Shown in pieces: positions 44,381 to 55,823 of a DNA stretch of 64,000 bases. The stretch covers positions 106,137,469 through 106,201,468 of the forward strand of contig NC_134574.1 of the NCBI RefSeq assembly GCF_050947875.1, written 5' to 3'. Both the position numbers and the translations under genes were made by a program. Below the pieces are notes generated by a model, which saw only the letters and a list, made by a program, of their open reading frames with translations, was not told where the DNA came from and did not search any database. The first letter of the stretch is position 1; the number at the start of each line of letters is the position of its first letter. Origin of the DNA: Dermacentor variabilis. Its lineage: Eukaryota > Arthropoda > Arachnida > Ixodida > Ixodidae.

Positions 44381-44769
44381 TGTGGAGGTGGTCATGCCAA
44401 AATAGCGTCTTTTTGAGCAAGCAAAGTCAGCTTATCTCTAGCAGGAAGTCGTACAGAATCAGCACGACTTCCAGACACGGCTTCAACGTCCTCATACAAG
44501 CGTTTACTCACGCTGCGTCATTCACCAGCCCCAGAAAACGTCACCAAGATCTTTTGTAGAGAAAAGGAGGCCTCCTCATGGCAGTATGCAAGAAATCAAC
44601 CTGGCCATACGGTTTCATTATCTCAGGTTGTTGTCCTCCAAGAAATCGCGAATATGGGCATTTGACTCGCATTTTTAATGGCAATTCTAATCACAACTCG
44701 TTCTCGCTCCTTTAAGAACCGCAACTCTTTCTCGCTACGGTAGAAAGAAGGCTTGCTTTGCATTTATTT

Positions 44770-44928
44770 CCTTCGTGATCCATAAATAAGGCATTCACAG
44801 TTCCTCAGGTGTTCTGGTCTTTGCTATAAAACACAGCTGTTTTCGGTGCTTTAAGGGGCTGAAGACCCCATTTATTCATCCGAGCACTAGAGCACTTATG
44901 GAAGCCTTATTTATTGATCACGAAGAGG
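44770..44928. repeat. inverted repeat, arms about 24 bp
   Basis: CCTTCGTGATCCATAAATAA then GGC (44770-44792) pairs with GCCTTATTTATTGATCACG then AAGAGG (44904-44928), with about 110 bp between. It could be a remnant MITE; no target duplication seen. Confidence 0.5.
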
Positions 44929-44939
44929 ACAAACGCAAC

Positions 44940-45210
44940 GCGCCGAACGCATCCACCGATACCATATGTGAAAACAAGCGAATGGGAGGAGGTCTGTCTT
45001 CGACGGCTGCTGTGAATCACGCCCATGTGTCACCCACGCGCTGCTTCTCGTGATCTACCAATTAGCGAGGCAGTCGCGCCACAACGCTCTTCGTTTTCAA
45101 TGTGCCGTACAAGACAGAGTGTTCGCGCCAGGCAATATATCGTGAAATAAGAACACGCATTGAGCTGTGCCCAAATTTCATAAAAGGGAGCATCCTAATC
45201 GTCGGCGAAT
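44940..45210 (+). repeat. dispersed repeat of unknown family, copy 2
   Basis: Diverged relative of 38000-38260. Shares GCATCCACCGATAC, a GTGCCG(T/C)A(C/G)(A/G)AGACAGA block, and ATATCG(T/C)GAAAT, then CAAATTTC(A/G). Confidence 0.4.
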
Positions 45211-46070
45211 CTTTTTCTGTCAAGCTTGCTAGTGCGTTTGATGTAGTTCTCTTCACGAATAGACATCTAGTTGAGTCAGCGTTCTAGGTGAGTCAGCGTT
45301 GGTGAGTGTTCCCACCTTATTTCATCAGTCTCTTCTCTGTTTGAGCCATTTTTGTTAAGTCTGTACGCATACTAAATTGCCGAATTCTCTGTTCAATAGT
45401 GATTTCAGAAGTAAATTATTAGCTTTATTTATTTCTACAAGAAGGCTGCAGCTTCTCATCTTCCGTTTGCTTATAATATACCTGTACATATGTAGTTTAA
45501 ATTCAACGACTCATTCGGGCAGCCAACAACAGTGCTACTAATTTTATTTGGGTGTAAGATTTATTAAGATCATCTACGCAAGGTGTAACATGTGACATAG
45601 CTGTTTGTAGGTTTACAAGCATTTATAGGTGTTAAACACACTAAGTTCTGCTTTTCGCTTATCATGACGCTACTTTGTGATATGCTGCGCTGTCCAGGTG
45701 CAGGACGCTTTTTTATGCTGTAAGTGCAGGTATTCTTTTTATATATTTTGGAGAAAAATTTGCCGCCAGTTTAAATATGTATTATATCGCTATCGCGTGT
45801 AGTTTTTTTCTCCAACACAAATACTGTAGCTTCCTCTGTCTTTCAGCTACTACATTGTCGCAACCTTTGCGCAACTTTGATGCAGCGAAATACTGGTGCC
45901 ATTTTAGTTATATTTTATCTGCGCAAGTGAGGTAAATGGTGCATTGCATGTGCGTTTATTTGTGTTTTTCACTAACTGACCAATCTGACTGCCACTCATT
46001 GGAACCGTGTCTCATGTATTACAATGAGTAGCTCGGGCCTCTTTGATGCTGTAAGTTCAGGTAACTATTC
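45211..46070. other. lipocalin B intron 1, nothing recognised
   Basis: AT-rich, no supported feature. Confidence 0.35.
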
Positions 46071-46074
46071 TTTC

Positions 46075-46570
46075 GCTGTTACAACCTTGTTATGTCGCTT
46101 GTGGTTGGGAGTGGCGTTCACGAACGCATACTCCTACCGTATGGGAATGGCCGAGGGCACGATGTGCGACTCCTGTGGGTGCGAGGAGACCATCAAGCAC
46201 CTATTGTGTACCTGCCCTCGCTACGATGTCCAACGCCTCTCGCTGCGGGCAACTTTACGCAGACCAGACTCGAGACCGTTCACCGAGTCAAAGATACTCG
46301 GACCGTGGCCACAACCGTCACTGGCTCGAAAAGCGATTTGTGCACTAGTGCGGTACTTGAAGTGCACGGGCTTAAGTGACTGCTTATAGTGTCATTGTGT
46401 ACGCTGTCCCTCCCACACGTACTCAGTACTTACTCTCTCCCTTTCTTCCTCTTTCTAGTCCCCTTTCCCCCACCCCCAGTGTAGGGTAGCAAAGCGGATG
46501 CTGTTCTGGTTGACCTCCCTGCCTTTCCTGCCCTTGCTTTCTCTCTCTCTCTCTCTTTCGCTGTTATAAA
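46075..46570 (+). pseudogene. LINE C-terminal tail and 3' UTR, second copy
   Basis: Encodes LLCRLWLGVAFTNAYSYRMG, CDSCGCEETIKHLLCTCPR and YDVQRLSLRATL, the zinc-binding C-terminus of the same LINE family as 5016-6954. It then has the same GTGTAGGGTAGCAAA and CCCTGCCTTTCCTG UTR blocks and a CT-rich end. The copy is 5'-truncated within the RNase H-to-tail linker. Its C-terminal frame is open over about 100 codons, cleaner than the copy at 6480-6750. Confidence 0.75.
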
Positions 46571-48170
46571 TTTTGTTAGCGGTGTGTTAGTATGAGTTTC
46601 CTGTGCTACATAAAGATTTTTTCTTATATTTTTGAAAGTAATAGCTAGTCTTCCATTGGCTCTTTATTTAGCGAGGAACCACTTAGCTTCTAAGTGTGGT
46701 GAAAAAGGCATAAAAAAATAAATCGGATAAACTGTGCAATTACAGAAAATTCACTAAAAAACGAGCTCCCCCAGTTCAGGCAACGCCGAAAATAAACCAT
46801 TATGTACCCCTAAATACATAACAAATTAAATGCTGTGCCGTTTTCTTGCCAGCACAGCTGCATTCAACGCACAAGACCTTTAGCAGTTTACCTCTGGGGA
46901 AAAGCAAACTTGGCTCCTCGGAAACGCATGATTCAGCTGTTGCTCACCATGTCCGACAACTTTCGGCATGATGTCTCGCAAAATAGTAAGTAAAGTTGTG
47001 TGGTGGTATTTTACAAAATTATTAGGGTACATGAAAGTATATACATCTCGATGACAAAAAGCTCAAAGCAACAGACAAGTCTAACGTGATGCCTCATGAA
47101 ATTTTGACTGCGGCGAAAGACGTATGTTAATGTTCGTGTTCACGTGAAGCTAATCGTTTCCAGTCTACTTGTCATTTTCCCGTCTTACAGGCAGCAATGA
47201 ATACTTCTAGGATGCGTTGGCGTGTGAAGCATTTGAACCTAAGGTATTCAGAGGTTTTTATTTATGTGTGTTCATGTATCGAAGTCAGCTTAAGGAGTTC
47301 ACATGTTCAAAGTTTGTTGTTACATCTGTGCGCTTAAATAGGACGCCTTTTGAGACACTTTCCCGTCTAGTCATAAGCATAAGTCAAAACATAAATCACA
47401 ACAACTGTGATTGCTCCGTTTGAATTCGAATGTACAGTTCTTCATATGTATTTACCCTGTTAAGACAACTGTCGGCACTAGCCTATGTCTGCAGGTTTCA
47501 TGCTGTTATGGCTTATATACTGTAATGTTTCATGTGCAGGCATCTTTAGTTCAAATAAAGGTAGCTCAAGTTCGTTCATCTCTCCTTTGTTTTTGTTCGT
47601 GTTCGGGAAAGTTATGAACAACAGGCACCAGGGCATGCACGTGTGAATGGCAAAGCAATTTAAGAATTAAATGAACCAAAATGCATTAGCCCAACGAAAT
47701 AGGAATAGCATCTAAGTGGCGGTTTTTGAAATCTCAATGTCATCTCAACAGGGGCACAATGTTCTTTCAATACTGTGTCAATAATGGCTCAACAAATGGC
47801 CAACAGAACTATCACAGCACCATTTCGATGCTGTATCAATGGTAACTAAACAGCAGTTCAACAAACCTAACACAACGAGCTGCCCAAACACAGTGTACTT
47901 TCAATGGTAATCTTCTTTCCGACATAACATACTTGCCAAGTATCAGTCATCATTGCCCGATGTCACTTAAAGTTTGCCTCGAGCAACCTAAACCAATTAA
48001 AAAGATCGAGACATTAGCAAAATATAGCAAGGCTGATTTTCTTTCAATTAATAATTAACTCGCAGTGTTCCTTTATGAATACTTGCGTGAATTTGAATGC
48101 CATAATGTTTAGCCAAACTGGTGCACCTTTGTTAATGAAGTGACTGAAATAACAGATAGGCACATCCCTG
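46571..48170. other. lipocalin B intron 1, nothing recognised
   Basis: Small ORFs (68 codons at 47217 and 47411) without motifs. No element identified. Confidence 0.35.
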
Positions 48171-48179
48171 TTTATGCGA

Positions 48180-50185
48180 TAACCTCTAATCTAAAGAACC
48201 GTGGCATAATCGTCAGGCAAAACGCTTATCTAATAAAAAAGCGCCTCTAAATCAGCTAAACTAAGCCGTACCAATGCTCGTTGGTCAGCCTTCAAACAGA
48301 GCGCCGATGAGTAGGCGCAGGCCCTAAAAGACCCCAAAAATAACTTCCTAAGCAGCAAATTACCCTCCATGCTTAACAATAACCCTAAGCAATTTTGGCA
48401 CATGGTTAATTTCAATGACGATAATATAGCAGTGCTCAGTAACCTTAATGGTGACGCTATACCGGCCAACCAGTGTAACAGAGTGCTAAACGAAGTTTTC
48501 GCAAAACATTTTTAGTTACCCAGCAATTCCACTCCACCACACCTACGACCATATGAGCATGATGTAATCTTCCCTCTCATTATCAGCTATGATGGTTTCG
48601 GAAGCATTATTAGGTCACTCAAACCACCCTCTGCGCCGGGTAGTGATCAGAATAATGTGAAATTCCTTCAAAGCACAGTTTGCCACACATCAGTCATCTT
48701 ACCTACCATTTTCCAGCAATCATTGTACCATGGTTTCTTCCCATCCGAGTAGAAAGTCGGGAAGGTGATTCCAATTCATAAATCAGGCAATATGCATTCT
48801 TCTCTAAATTACAGACCAATTTCGCTCACAAGTATATCTTGTAATATACTAGACCATTTCTTGGCTTCTCACCTAGCTACTTTTTTGGAGTCGCATTCAT
48901 TTTTCGCACCATCTCAGCATGGATTTCGCAAATCACACTCAGGTGAAACTCAACTAACACTTTTTGTACACAAACTAAGCACCATTCTTGGCAATAGATC
49001 CTTGGCTGACAGCATTTTTCTTGACTTTTCTAAAACCTTTGACAATGTGTATCACAAGCTGCTCATTCATAAATTGCGACTACTTAAGCTGGAGTTTTAA
49101 TCTGGATAGAGTTTTCTTGCTAACCGTTCTCAGTTTGTTTCTGCTGACGGTGCGAATTCTGAAGAATGCACTGTCCCTTCTGGTGTACCACAGGGCTTAG
49201 TCCTCGGTCCTCTTCGTTTCCTCATTTATATTAACGATTTACCAGCTTGCATTTCTTCATCCGTTGATTTGTTTGCTGATAGCGTAATTTTCCGAGAAAT
49301 AACAGGTCCAAACGACGCCGCTCTTCAACATGACATTAACGCCGTCTTTGAGCGGCGTAACACATGGCTTACGGAACTGAACAATAAAAAACGCGAGTTC
49401 ATGCGAGTGTCTAGAAAGATTAATAGTTTACCCATTTATCGTTTAAGTATTACACTACTCGGTGTCGTATCTTCATGTAAGTACCTGGAAGTTCACATCA
49501 GTAGCAATCTAACACGGTAAGTTCACATCTCTTACGTTGTCTGCAACGCTAATCACATGCTCGGATATCTTCGTCGCAACTTTGCAAAATCGCCTTCGGC
49601 TTTCAAACTAATGCTATATAAAACACTCAATCGCCCCAAGTTAAAACGTGCCGCTTCAGCTTGGGATCCGGTTAAAATAATTTTACAATTTTACTAATTA
49701 CAATCGAATCGCGAGCATCACTTGAATCTAACTTGAATCTACCTGCGCTTGCTTCTTGACGTACGATGCTTCGTTTAAGCCTCTTTCACAAACTGTGTCA
49801 ACATACCTAGCTGAGCGATTTACTAATACGTCTTCCCCATTACATTTCGCACCGTCTGGATCATGCTCATAAGGTTGGCATTCCGTTGTGTAAAACAGAA
49901 TCGTTCCTCCAATCCTACATACCACGCGCGTCAAATTATTGGAATTGCCTTCCCAAATTGCTAGTAACAGTTTCAAATCATGAAAAATTTGAGACTTAAT
50001 TAACTAATGCTTTTTAACATGTTGTTGTATTCTGCCTCTTCATAACTATTAACACTTAATTAGAAACATTGTTCTGTTTCTTGTAGCTAAAATTTTGTTG
50101 TATTTTATACCACTCCCCTCTGTAATGTCCGTTGACCCTGAGGGTATAATAAATAAATAAATGAATAAATAAATAAATAAATAAA
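48180..50185 (+). mobile_element. CR1-clade LINE, decayed, with TAAA-type tail
   Basis: The plus strand runs from the linker (NNPKQFWHMVNFND) through RT motifs: KVIPIHKSGN, NYRPISLTSISCNIL, SQHGFRKSHS, IFLDFSKTFDNVYH, VPSGVPQGLVLGPL and VDLFADSVIF. The RT catalytic FADD is FADS and F-D-x-V is FDNV. Thumb pieces (LGYLRRNFAKS, KLMLYKTLNRP) follow, and the element ends with GACCCTGAGGGTATAATAAA and a TAAA/TAAATGAA microsatellite at 50140-50185. Many stops and frameshifts. Inserted in gene B intron 1. Confidence 0.75.
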
Positions 50186-50187
50186 TA

Positions 50188-50515
50188 TGCAATTGATGTC
50201 GACGACATGGATCGAGAAAGCCTCTACGAATTCATGTTAATGTCATTCGAACTTGACTCTGCGCCTGCAACGTTCCAGCGCGTGATGGGCAAAGTCTTGG
50301 CAGGACTGAAATGACCGATTAGTCTCATCTACTTCGATGACGTTGCAGCCTTTGCCACAAATGTGGAATATCACATGAGGCAGCTTGAGACAGCATTAGA
50401 TGCAATAAAATCATCTGAGCTCGTCTTAAAGCCAGAAACACACCGTTTCGCGTACGAAAAACTTTTGCTCCTAGGCCACATCAGCAAACCGACCCGCAGA
50501 CGACCGCTTCCATGA
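50188..50515 (+). pseudogene. Gypsy reverse-transcriptase fragment
   Basis: RESLYEFMLMSFELDSAPAT, FQRVMGKVLAGLK, then after a stop PISLIYFDDVAAFA, VLKPETHRFAYEK and LLGHISKP. The catalytic FDD is present. It starts right after the CR1 tail, so the CR1 may lie between this fragment and missing upstream Gypsy sequence; the gag piece at 43.9 kb could be from the same family. Confidence 0.65.
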
Positions 50516-50619
50516 CTAAGTTCTCGCGGCCCGTCGGTAAAAAGACACTATGCAGATTATTTGTTAGCCTCGATTCCATTAGATGAAGATGTTAGCCATG
50601 TCAAGTTCTCTGCCAAAAA

Positions 50620-51250
50620 ATCTTGCGCATGTGCCCGTGCAATATTTGGTGCCAAGTAGACGGTCACGATAACGATTCCATCGTTGAGCCTGATGGCCCC
50701 GGCATCGCCACTCATATGTGTTCACGAGCCGGGTATTTCTACCGGAAGATCTGTGTCGGAAATTTTCAGGTAGATTGCAACTCCTCTGGAAGTTCCGGCA
50801 GACTTCGAGGTCGGCCTCTCGGCGCTGTCATTCAGCTTTTACCTTTGTAGCTCGCAGCTCCGCGTCCACTTGCATCCGTTGTCGCTCAACTTACGCTTTT
50901 TTAGCTAGTAGCTCCGAGTCGGTTTGCATTCGATGTCGCATAGCTGCAAGTTTTTTTGCATACGTTTCGGGGTTAGCATCTCGACGAAGACGTTTAACTT
51001 CGCCTTCTGTTGCGCGGACTTCCCGGTTGGCTCTGCAAAGGCGGGCCCGTTCCGGCGGAAGCTCTCGCTGGCGCTCACGTCGGGTGGCCTCTTTCTCGGG
51101 AATGTGAGCAGTACTGGCCATTCTCGAAGAATGGCCAGGACTGACTTCTTTTTTTTATACCCTACCTTGCCTCGCTGAAGTGCTTTTCGCAAATGTTCAT
51201 TGGCTGCCTGAATCACTTACCCCCTTCTTGGCGCGGCACAGATGTCTGCC
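50620..51250 (-). repeat. region encoding an R/E-rich periodic peptide
   Basis: The minus strand reads EKEATRRERQRELPPERARL, REVRATEGEVKRLRRDANPE and AKKLAAMRHRMQTDSELLAK, a loosely 15-20-residue repeated charged pattern. I recall similar R-R-R ... (D/E)-P-E repeats from tick repetitive ORFs. Similar sequence type at 9860-10030. No domain is identified. Confidence 0.35.
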
Positions 51251-51587
51251 TCACTCTCGCCCCTCTCCCTCCCATGTCACGTGTGACAATGGAACTTTTT
51301 TTACTCAAACACTTTACAATGTCCTGTAGCACATGCGAGTACTCCTAGTTTCACAAACAGCAGCTGCTTTTTGATTCCAGCTTAGTGTCAAGTCTGGGAG
51401 GTTATAGAGCGTGGCATTCTCTAAAAACTGCAAAAGCCCGCGAGTTCACTGATGTGCGCTGGTTCAATGTTTTGATGACTAAGAAAACTAGTAGCAATGA
51501 GTATTTTGTGCAGTACAGCTAGCAATATGACTTTTGTGAAAGTGCAACGGCAGATACTGATGGTTCTCTTTATTGACGTATTTGCAG

Positions 51588-51721
51588 TTTCTCAACACGG
51601 CTGACGTCATCTGGACTTACAATACCACTGCAGGACCAAATTTAAAATGCAGAGTCGACAAGAAATTGTTTATGAATGACTCGCAGATTGCTTTCCAAAG
51701 ATCTCATCGCCGCAAGAGTGG
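51588..51721 (+). CDS. tick lipocalin gene B, exon 2
   Basis: 134 nt, same length, phases (0 in, 2 out) and splice sites (TATTTGCAG, GTACGT) as 2579-2712. Encodes FLNTADVIWTYNTTAG and KCRVDKKLFMNDSQ. Seven of 45 residues differ from gene A (T/A, T/N, N/K, V/A, L/R, Q/K, N/S by my reading), and about 17 of 134 bases. The open frame, splice sites and conserved cysteine suggest it is still functional. Joins to exon 1 at 36207-36311. Confidence 0.85.
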
Positions 51722-51774
51722 GTACGTTTTCTTTATCTCATATGCAGTCATATGGTAATCATGTAAGAATACAG

Positions 51775-51870
51775 AAAGTTGGGCGAGTTGGTAGCCATTA
51801 ATTAGGATATTGCAGTGCGCACACCACGAGGACGCGAGGCAAATGCATCACACAAGCGCTGCCTATGTCT
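51775..51870. repeat. Penelope-type tail fragment in lipocalin B intron 2
   Basis: GGGCGAGTTGGTAGCC ... CACACAAGCGCTGCC, orthologous to 2765-2870. Confidence 0.5.
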
Positions 51871-51959
51871 TTACCTTCCATTACATTTGCCTTGTCGCTT
51901 CGTTTGTTGTGCGGGCGCGGCAGAATCATAACGATAATTACGACTTTCGTTGTGCGCAG

Positions 51960-52054
51960 GAACTGGACGCATTGGGATTTTCGAGGAAAATTCACCCATT
52001 GGCTTTTCTCCCAAAAAAATCAAACTTATAATTCCATGCTTGTAAGCCGCTTGG
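51960..52054 (+). CDS. tick lipocalin gene B, exon 3
   Basis: 95 nt with acceptor TTGTGCGCAG and donor GTAAGT at 52055, phases 2 in and 1 out as in gene A. Encodes NWTHWDFRGKFTHWLFSQ and QTYNSMLVSRL; seven of 31 residues differ from gene A. Copy A has in-frame TAG only in the wrong phase, so both copies are open in the correct frame. Exons 4 and 5 are expected to the right, beyond 64000 if intron 3 is as long as in gene A. Confidence 0.85.
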
Positions 52055-53030
52055 GTAAGTCACTTTGAAAAAGCAATGTTTTTTTTTTTTTTGCTTTGCC
52101 AAGTGAAAATATCCAGACTTGTCCTTGGAAAATTCGACAAATGAGATAGTCCGTTACAAAGAGGGCCCTTTTGTCTAGTGAGTTTTTGTTGCTGAGACAT
52201 GCAGGTTATCGTTACTAGGTATTATTCTTTTCAAATTCACAATCATCTTGTACAAGACAACTGTCGCAGACGTTCAGAACAAACATTTAACTATAGTTTA
52301 GCACCGGACGTCCGTGGCGAATTCGAAACTTCATGAACACTTTCATTACTTGAGTGGCAAGGTGTTATCTTCCCTTTCATATAGTATGCGGCACGCTAGC
52401 GGAGCTGTTTAGCTTTCCAGGATACGCTGTTGTTGCCGTGACAAAAAATTGGTTAGGGCTTTTGCGTATCCGTCGCTTCTCTGCGGATCCATGGTGCGAG
52501 GCGAAGGAGTTAAGGAGACGGAGGTAGTTAGTTACGTGCTGAGTGAAAAATGTACTATCATATCGTCATTATAGAACCTGCTAGCGCGAAGATACAAATA
52601 AATGACGCAGTGAACAACTAGGCTTCTACAGCGTTCTGCATCGTCAACGCATCACCAGCAGTAAGGCCGCGACGCCATTTGTTCGCTGAAAATAGAACAC
52701 TCTCCCGGTTTGGTGCAGTCTTCTTAAACAGTGGAGCAACAGAGCCAGAACTTTGCATAGCGAATTATATGTAATTACTTGTTACCAAACATTCTTGCAA
52801 TTTCGTAAGCTACCGATTACTTCTTTTACAAAATGACGCTCACTGTATGTCAATACATTTTGAATTACCCGTTTTATGTAATCACTTACTTTATTGAGGA
52901 GACAAGCCTTAACAGGCGACGCAGCTTTAAACGCATGGATTTTGCGGAAACTGCAGAAGAACGCATGTGGTAGCGGCACGTAGCTTCCGGATGTGCATGT
53001 TCAGAAAGGCAAATCCAGGCGCTTAACATT
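52055..53030. other. lipocalin B intron 3, first part
   Basis: Non-coding, collinear with 3050-4000 of copy A. Confidence 0.5.
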
Positions 53031-53299
53031 AGACAGTTCTAGTACTGCGCCATGACGATACGTACGCAGCACGCAAGCGCTTTCCGGAACGTAGGAGCGC
53101 ATGTCACATTAGGGCTTTTAGAACTGCAAAATGCCTACGTACGTAAGCGGACGAGTGTTTGACGACGGGTGCGTCGGAGCGCGTTGGCCGCGTCCGCCAG
53201 TACGTCGAACCATCGGTCGAACTATAGACGCTGTTGATCTCGCCAACGTGATGTAACTTGTGGGGGTGTTCACGCTACGTCGAACTATATTTAGGCCTT

Positions 53300-54110
53300 T
53301 AAATTACTCAACTTCTTTTTTTGATGCGAGGGTAAATGCCTCAGGCCATACAGGGGTATGGGATGGGGCTGTATTAGGATGATTAAATGAATGAAAAAAG
53401 ATTTCCTGATCTAATGAAGCCCAAGAGGGATCGTTAATGCGGTCCCTGCGTCCAAGCAGTGTAACCGCTCGTATTATGCGGCGACAGTCCCGCTGCTGCG
53501 AGGTGCCGGAGCCTCGTCGCTTTCAAAGCAGGGCAAACCCACAGCAGGTCGTGGATGGCGGCTTCAGCATTTCGGGACTTGCAGAGTGGACACTCAGGGC
53601 GAGGATATAACGGGCGAAAGATCGGCCACTTCCTAGTCACGGCAGGAGTGAGGGCAACCCCGACCCTGATCCTCCGAAGCGCAACCTCCTCTGCACGGGT
53701 AAGACCGCGGGGGAGAGTTACCGCACACGGAGGTATGAGAGCACGTGTGCGGCGCCGCAGGTGCTCCTTTCTTGATAAAAGGAGGGTGGCGTCATCTAGA
53801 TGAAAGAGTTGAGGCAGTGACGATGGAGAGGTCGCTAGACGGGTCGCAAAATCCGCACGTCTTTGGATCCACTCGACAGATATTGTCTGCGGGATGCGCG
53901 CCGCCAGAAGATGGATCTGTTGGCATATGTCAGGGCTGCGACTGACGCGTCGCAGAAGCCGCGTCGCTTGGAGGGCATAAGTGCGGATGACGATGAGGGC
54001 CGTGGGGACCATGGGAAAGGCGGCCACAGAGCACAACGCTTCTCGGGCAGCAAGGAGCTCAGCACAATACTCTACTTTTAATACGGGTGCAATACAAGGA
54101 TCACATCAAA
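53300..54110 (-). pseudogene. LINE C-terminal fragment
   Basis: Minus strand: MVPTALIVIRTYALQATRLL, LPRGLTRAEEVALRRIRVGV, ALTPAVTRKWPIFRP, and PECPLCKSRNAEAAIHDLLW followed by VCPA. (A)EE-x-x-LRRIR-x-G ... C-x-x-C ... H-x-(L)-W-x-C is the tail of I/R1-type LINEs after RNase H. A 200-codon frame is open. The 3' UTR runs to about 53300. It differs in family from the other LINE tails here. Confidence 0.7.
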
Positions 54111-54339
54111 AAAAATAAATACCGAGTACTCACTTCCCGAGGCTGGAACGGTCAATTGCGATGAACTGCGCCAACAGGAGATCGAGCCTTTCGAGCAAAC
54201 AGCGCACACTGAACACTTTCTTAAAACTTACAGGGTCTCTTATGATCTCTCTAAAGAGGTGAACGGCGAAAGCCTACTCTTCCTCCTCTTATCGTTCGCC
54301 TGTTTCGCTTTGCCTCTTCTCTTTCTCTTCTTTCTCTTA

Positions 54340-55350
54340 GTTATTACTGCTCACTACTAAGCATCTTTGTCATTTGTGGTCATTACAAGCTCTCGTTAGA
54401 CATGTTCGTCATATCATAGTCATTAGTAGTCATTACAAGTCATTTCACTAATGATAAGTCATGACTGGTCATTGTTAAGCATATTTAGTCATTTCAAATC
54501 AATTGTAGTCGCTACGAGTTGTCTTTAGACATATTGGTCATTTTGTAGTAATTACTCGTCATTTCAGTCATTATTAGTCAGTACTGGTCATTACTAAGCA
54601 TTTTATCATTTCTAATGAATTGTAGTTGTTACAAGTAGTCGTCAGGCGGGTTGGTCATTTCATAGTCATTACTACATTACAATTCATTTTAGTCATTATT
54701 AGCCATTACTGCTCACTAGTAAGTCATTTGTAAACAATTGTGGTGTTTACAAGCCATCGTTAGATATATTGGTCATTCCGTAGTCATTAGTTGTCATTTC
54801 AGTCATTATTAGTCATTACTAGTCATTACTAAGCATTCTTAGTAATTTCAAATCAATTGTGGTCATTACAAGCAGTCGTTGGACAAATTAGTCATTTCGT
54901 AGTCATTAGTAATCATCACAAGTCGTTTCAGTCATTATTAGTCATTACTGGACATTACTAAACAATTTTATTTATTTTTAATCAGTTATAGTTGTTGCAA
55001 GTTGTCGTAAGACATATTGGTCATTTCATAGTCATTACTAGTCAATACAAATCATTTCAGTCATTATTAGTTCTTACTGCTCATTAGTAAGCATTTTAGT
55101 CACTTGTAATCAATTGAGGTCATTACAAGGCGTCGTTAGACATATTGGTCATTTCCTAGTCATTAGTAGTCATTTCAGTCATTATTAGTCATTATTTGAG
55201 ATTTCCTGTCATTTCAAATCAATTTTAGTCATTCGAAGTCATCGTTATACATATTGGTCATTTCGAAGTCATTGATAGACATTATTAATCATTACTACTA
55301 ATTATTAATCTCTACCAATCTCTTATAACGGTATCATTCACTAACTATCA
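54340..55350 (+). repeat. TAGTCATTA minisatellite with ~110-130-bp higher-order unit
   Basis: About 1 kb built from TAGTCATTA / GTCATTTC / GTCATTACAAG words. The landmark AGACATATTGGTCATTTC recurs near 54405, 54517, 54640, 54755, 54876, 55010, 55137 and 55247, i.e. about eight higher-order copies of about 110-130 bp. Short flanking motifs GGCGAAAGCCTA (54264) and TAGGCTC...GGCTTTCGCC (55462-55485, inverted) might be the ends of the element that carries it. Confidence 0.8.
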
Positions 55351-55707
55351 CTAGCAGTCATTTTTAATTCCTTTATCTGTCTTTAATCTGTCTTGATATG
55401 GCGTAATGACGATTCGGTGTACACTCCGGCGGTCAGGTCTGCTGACACAAACTTCATGAGCCTACAAAGGCTTTCGCCTTAAAAACAAAGTTCCTATTTT
55501 TGCTATGAATTCCCACCGTGCAGGTTCCAGGAATGGCTTTTGCGCGTTCACTTCGCGCAGCAAAGCCAAATCATAAGCCATCAAATAGTACTGCCTTCCG
55601 GTGGTCTCCTTTGACACTCCCATTTTGCGTCGTGCTCTCCCGGACAAACGAGAAGTACGAGAACAGCGCACAAGGCTTCCTACGTATGCACACAAGCATC
55701 GGATGCG

Positions 55708-55732
55708 TGCGTACGCAGCTGCTGCGTACGCA
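55708..55732. repeat. 25-bp hairpin near the right end of the TIR element
   Basis: TGCGTACGCAG, spacer CTG, then its exact reverse complement. Similar TACGTACG words lie near the left end at 53062 and 53137. Confidence 0.75.
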
Positions 55733-55823
55733 TCACGTACCATTCGTGTTGCGCTCTGTACATGCGCGCTTTGAAGAACGTAGCGAGCTTAAGTACGCAA
55801 CGTACGCAGTACTAAAATTGTCT

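Larger units (their letters stand above)
53031..55823. mobile_element. 2.8-kb TIR element, private to copy B
   Basis: Left end AGACAGTTCTAGTACTGCG, right end (reverse complement) AGACAATTTTAGTACTGCG: 17 of 19 match. Copy A reads straight through the site (CTTAACATT then GGCATCTTCGGG at 4003-4022). Inside are a minus-strand LINE remnant and a long minisatellite; no transposase was recognised, so it is a non-autonomous or composite element. Both ends are rich in TACGTACGCA-type hairpins. No clear target duplication was found. Confidence 0.65.

Noticed and set aside
50718..51107. 129-codon plus-strand ORF rich in R and S
   Set aside because: It is the antisense of the charged periodic repeat peptide and has no motif of its own.
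54340..55350. CRISPR array
   Set aside because: Repeats are diverged, contain internal short repeats, and have no unique spacers; it is a minisatellite.
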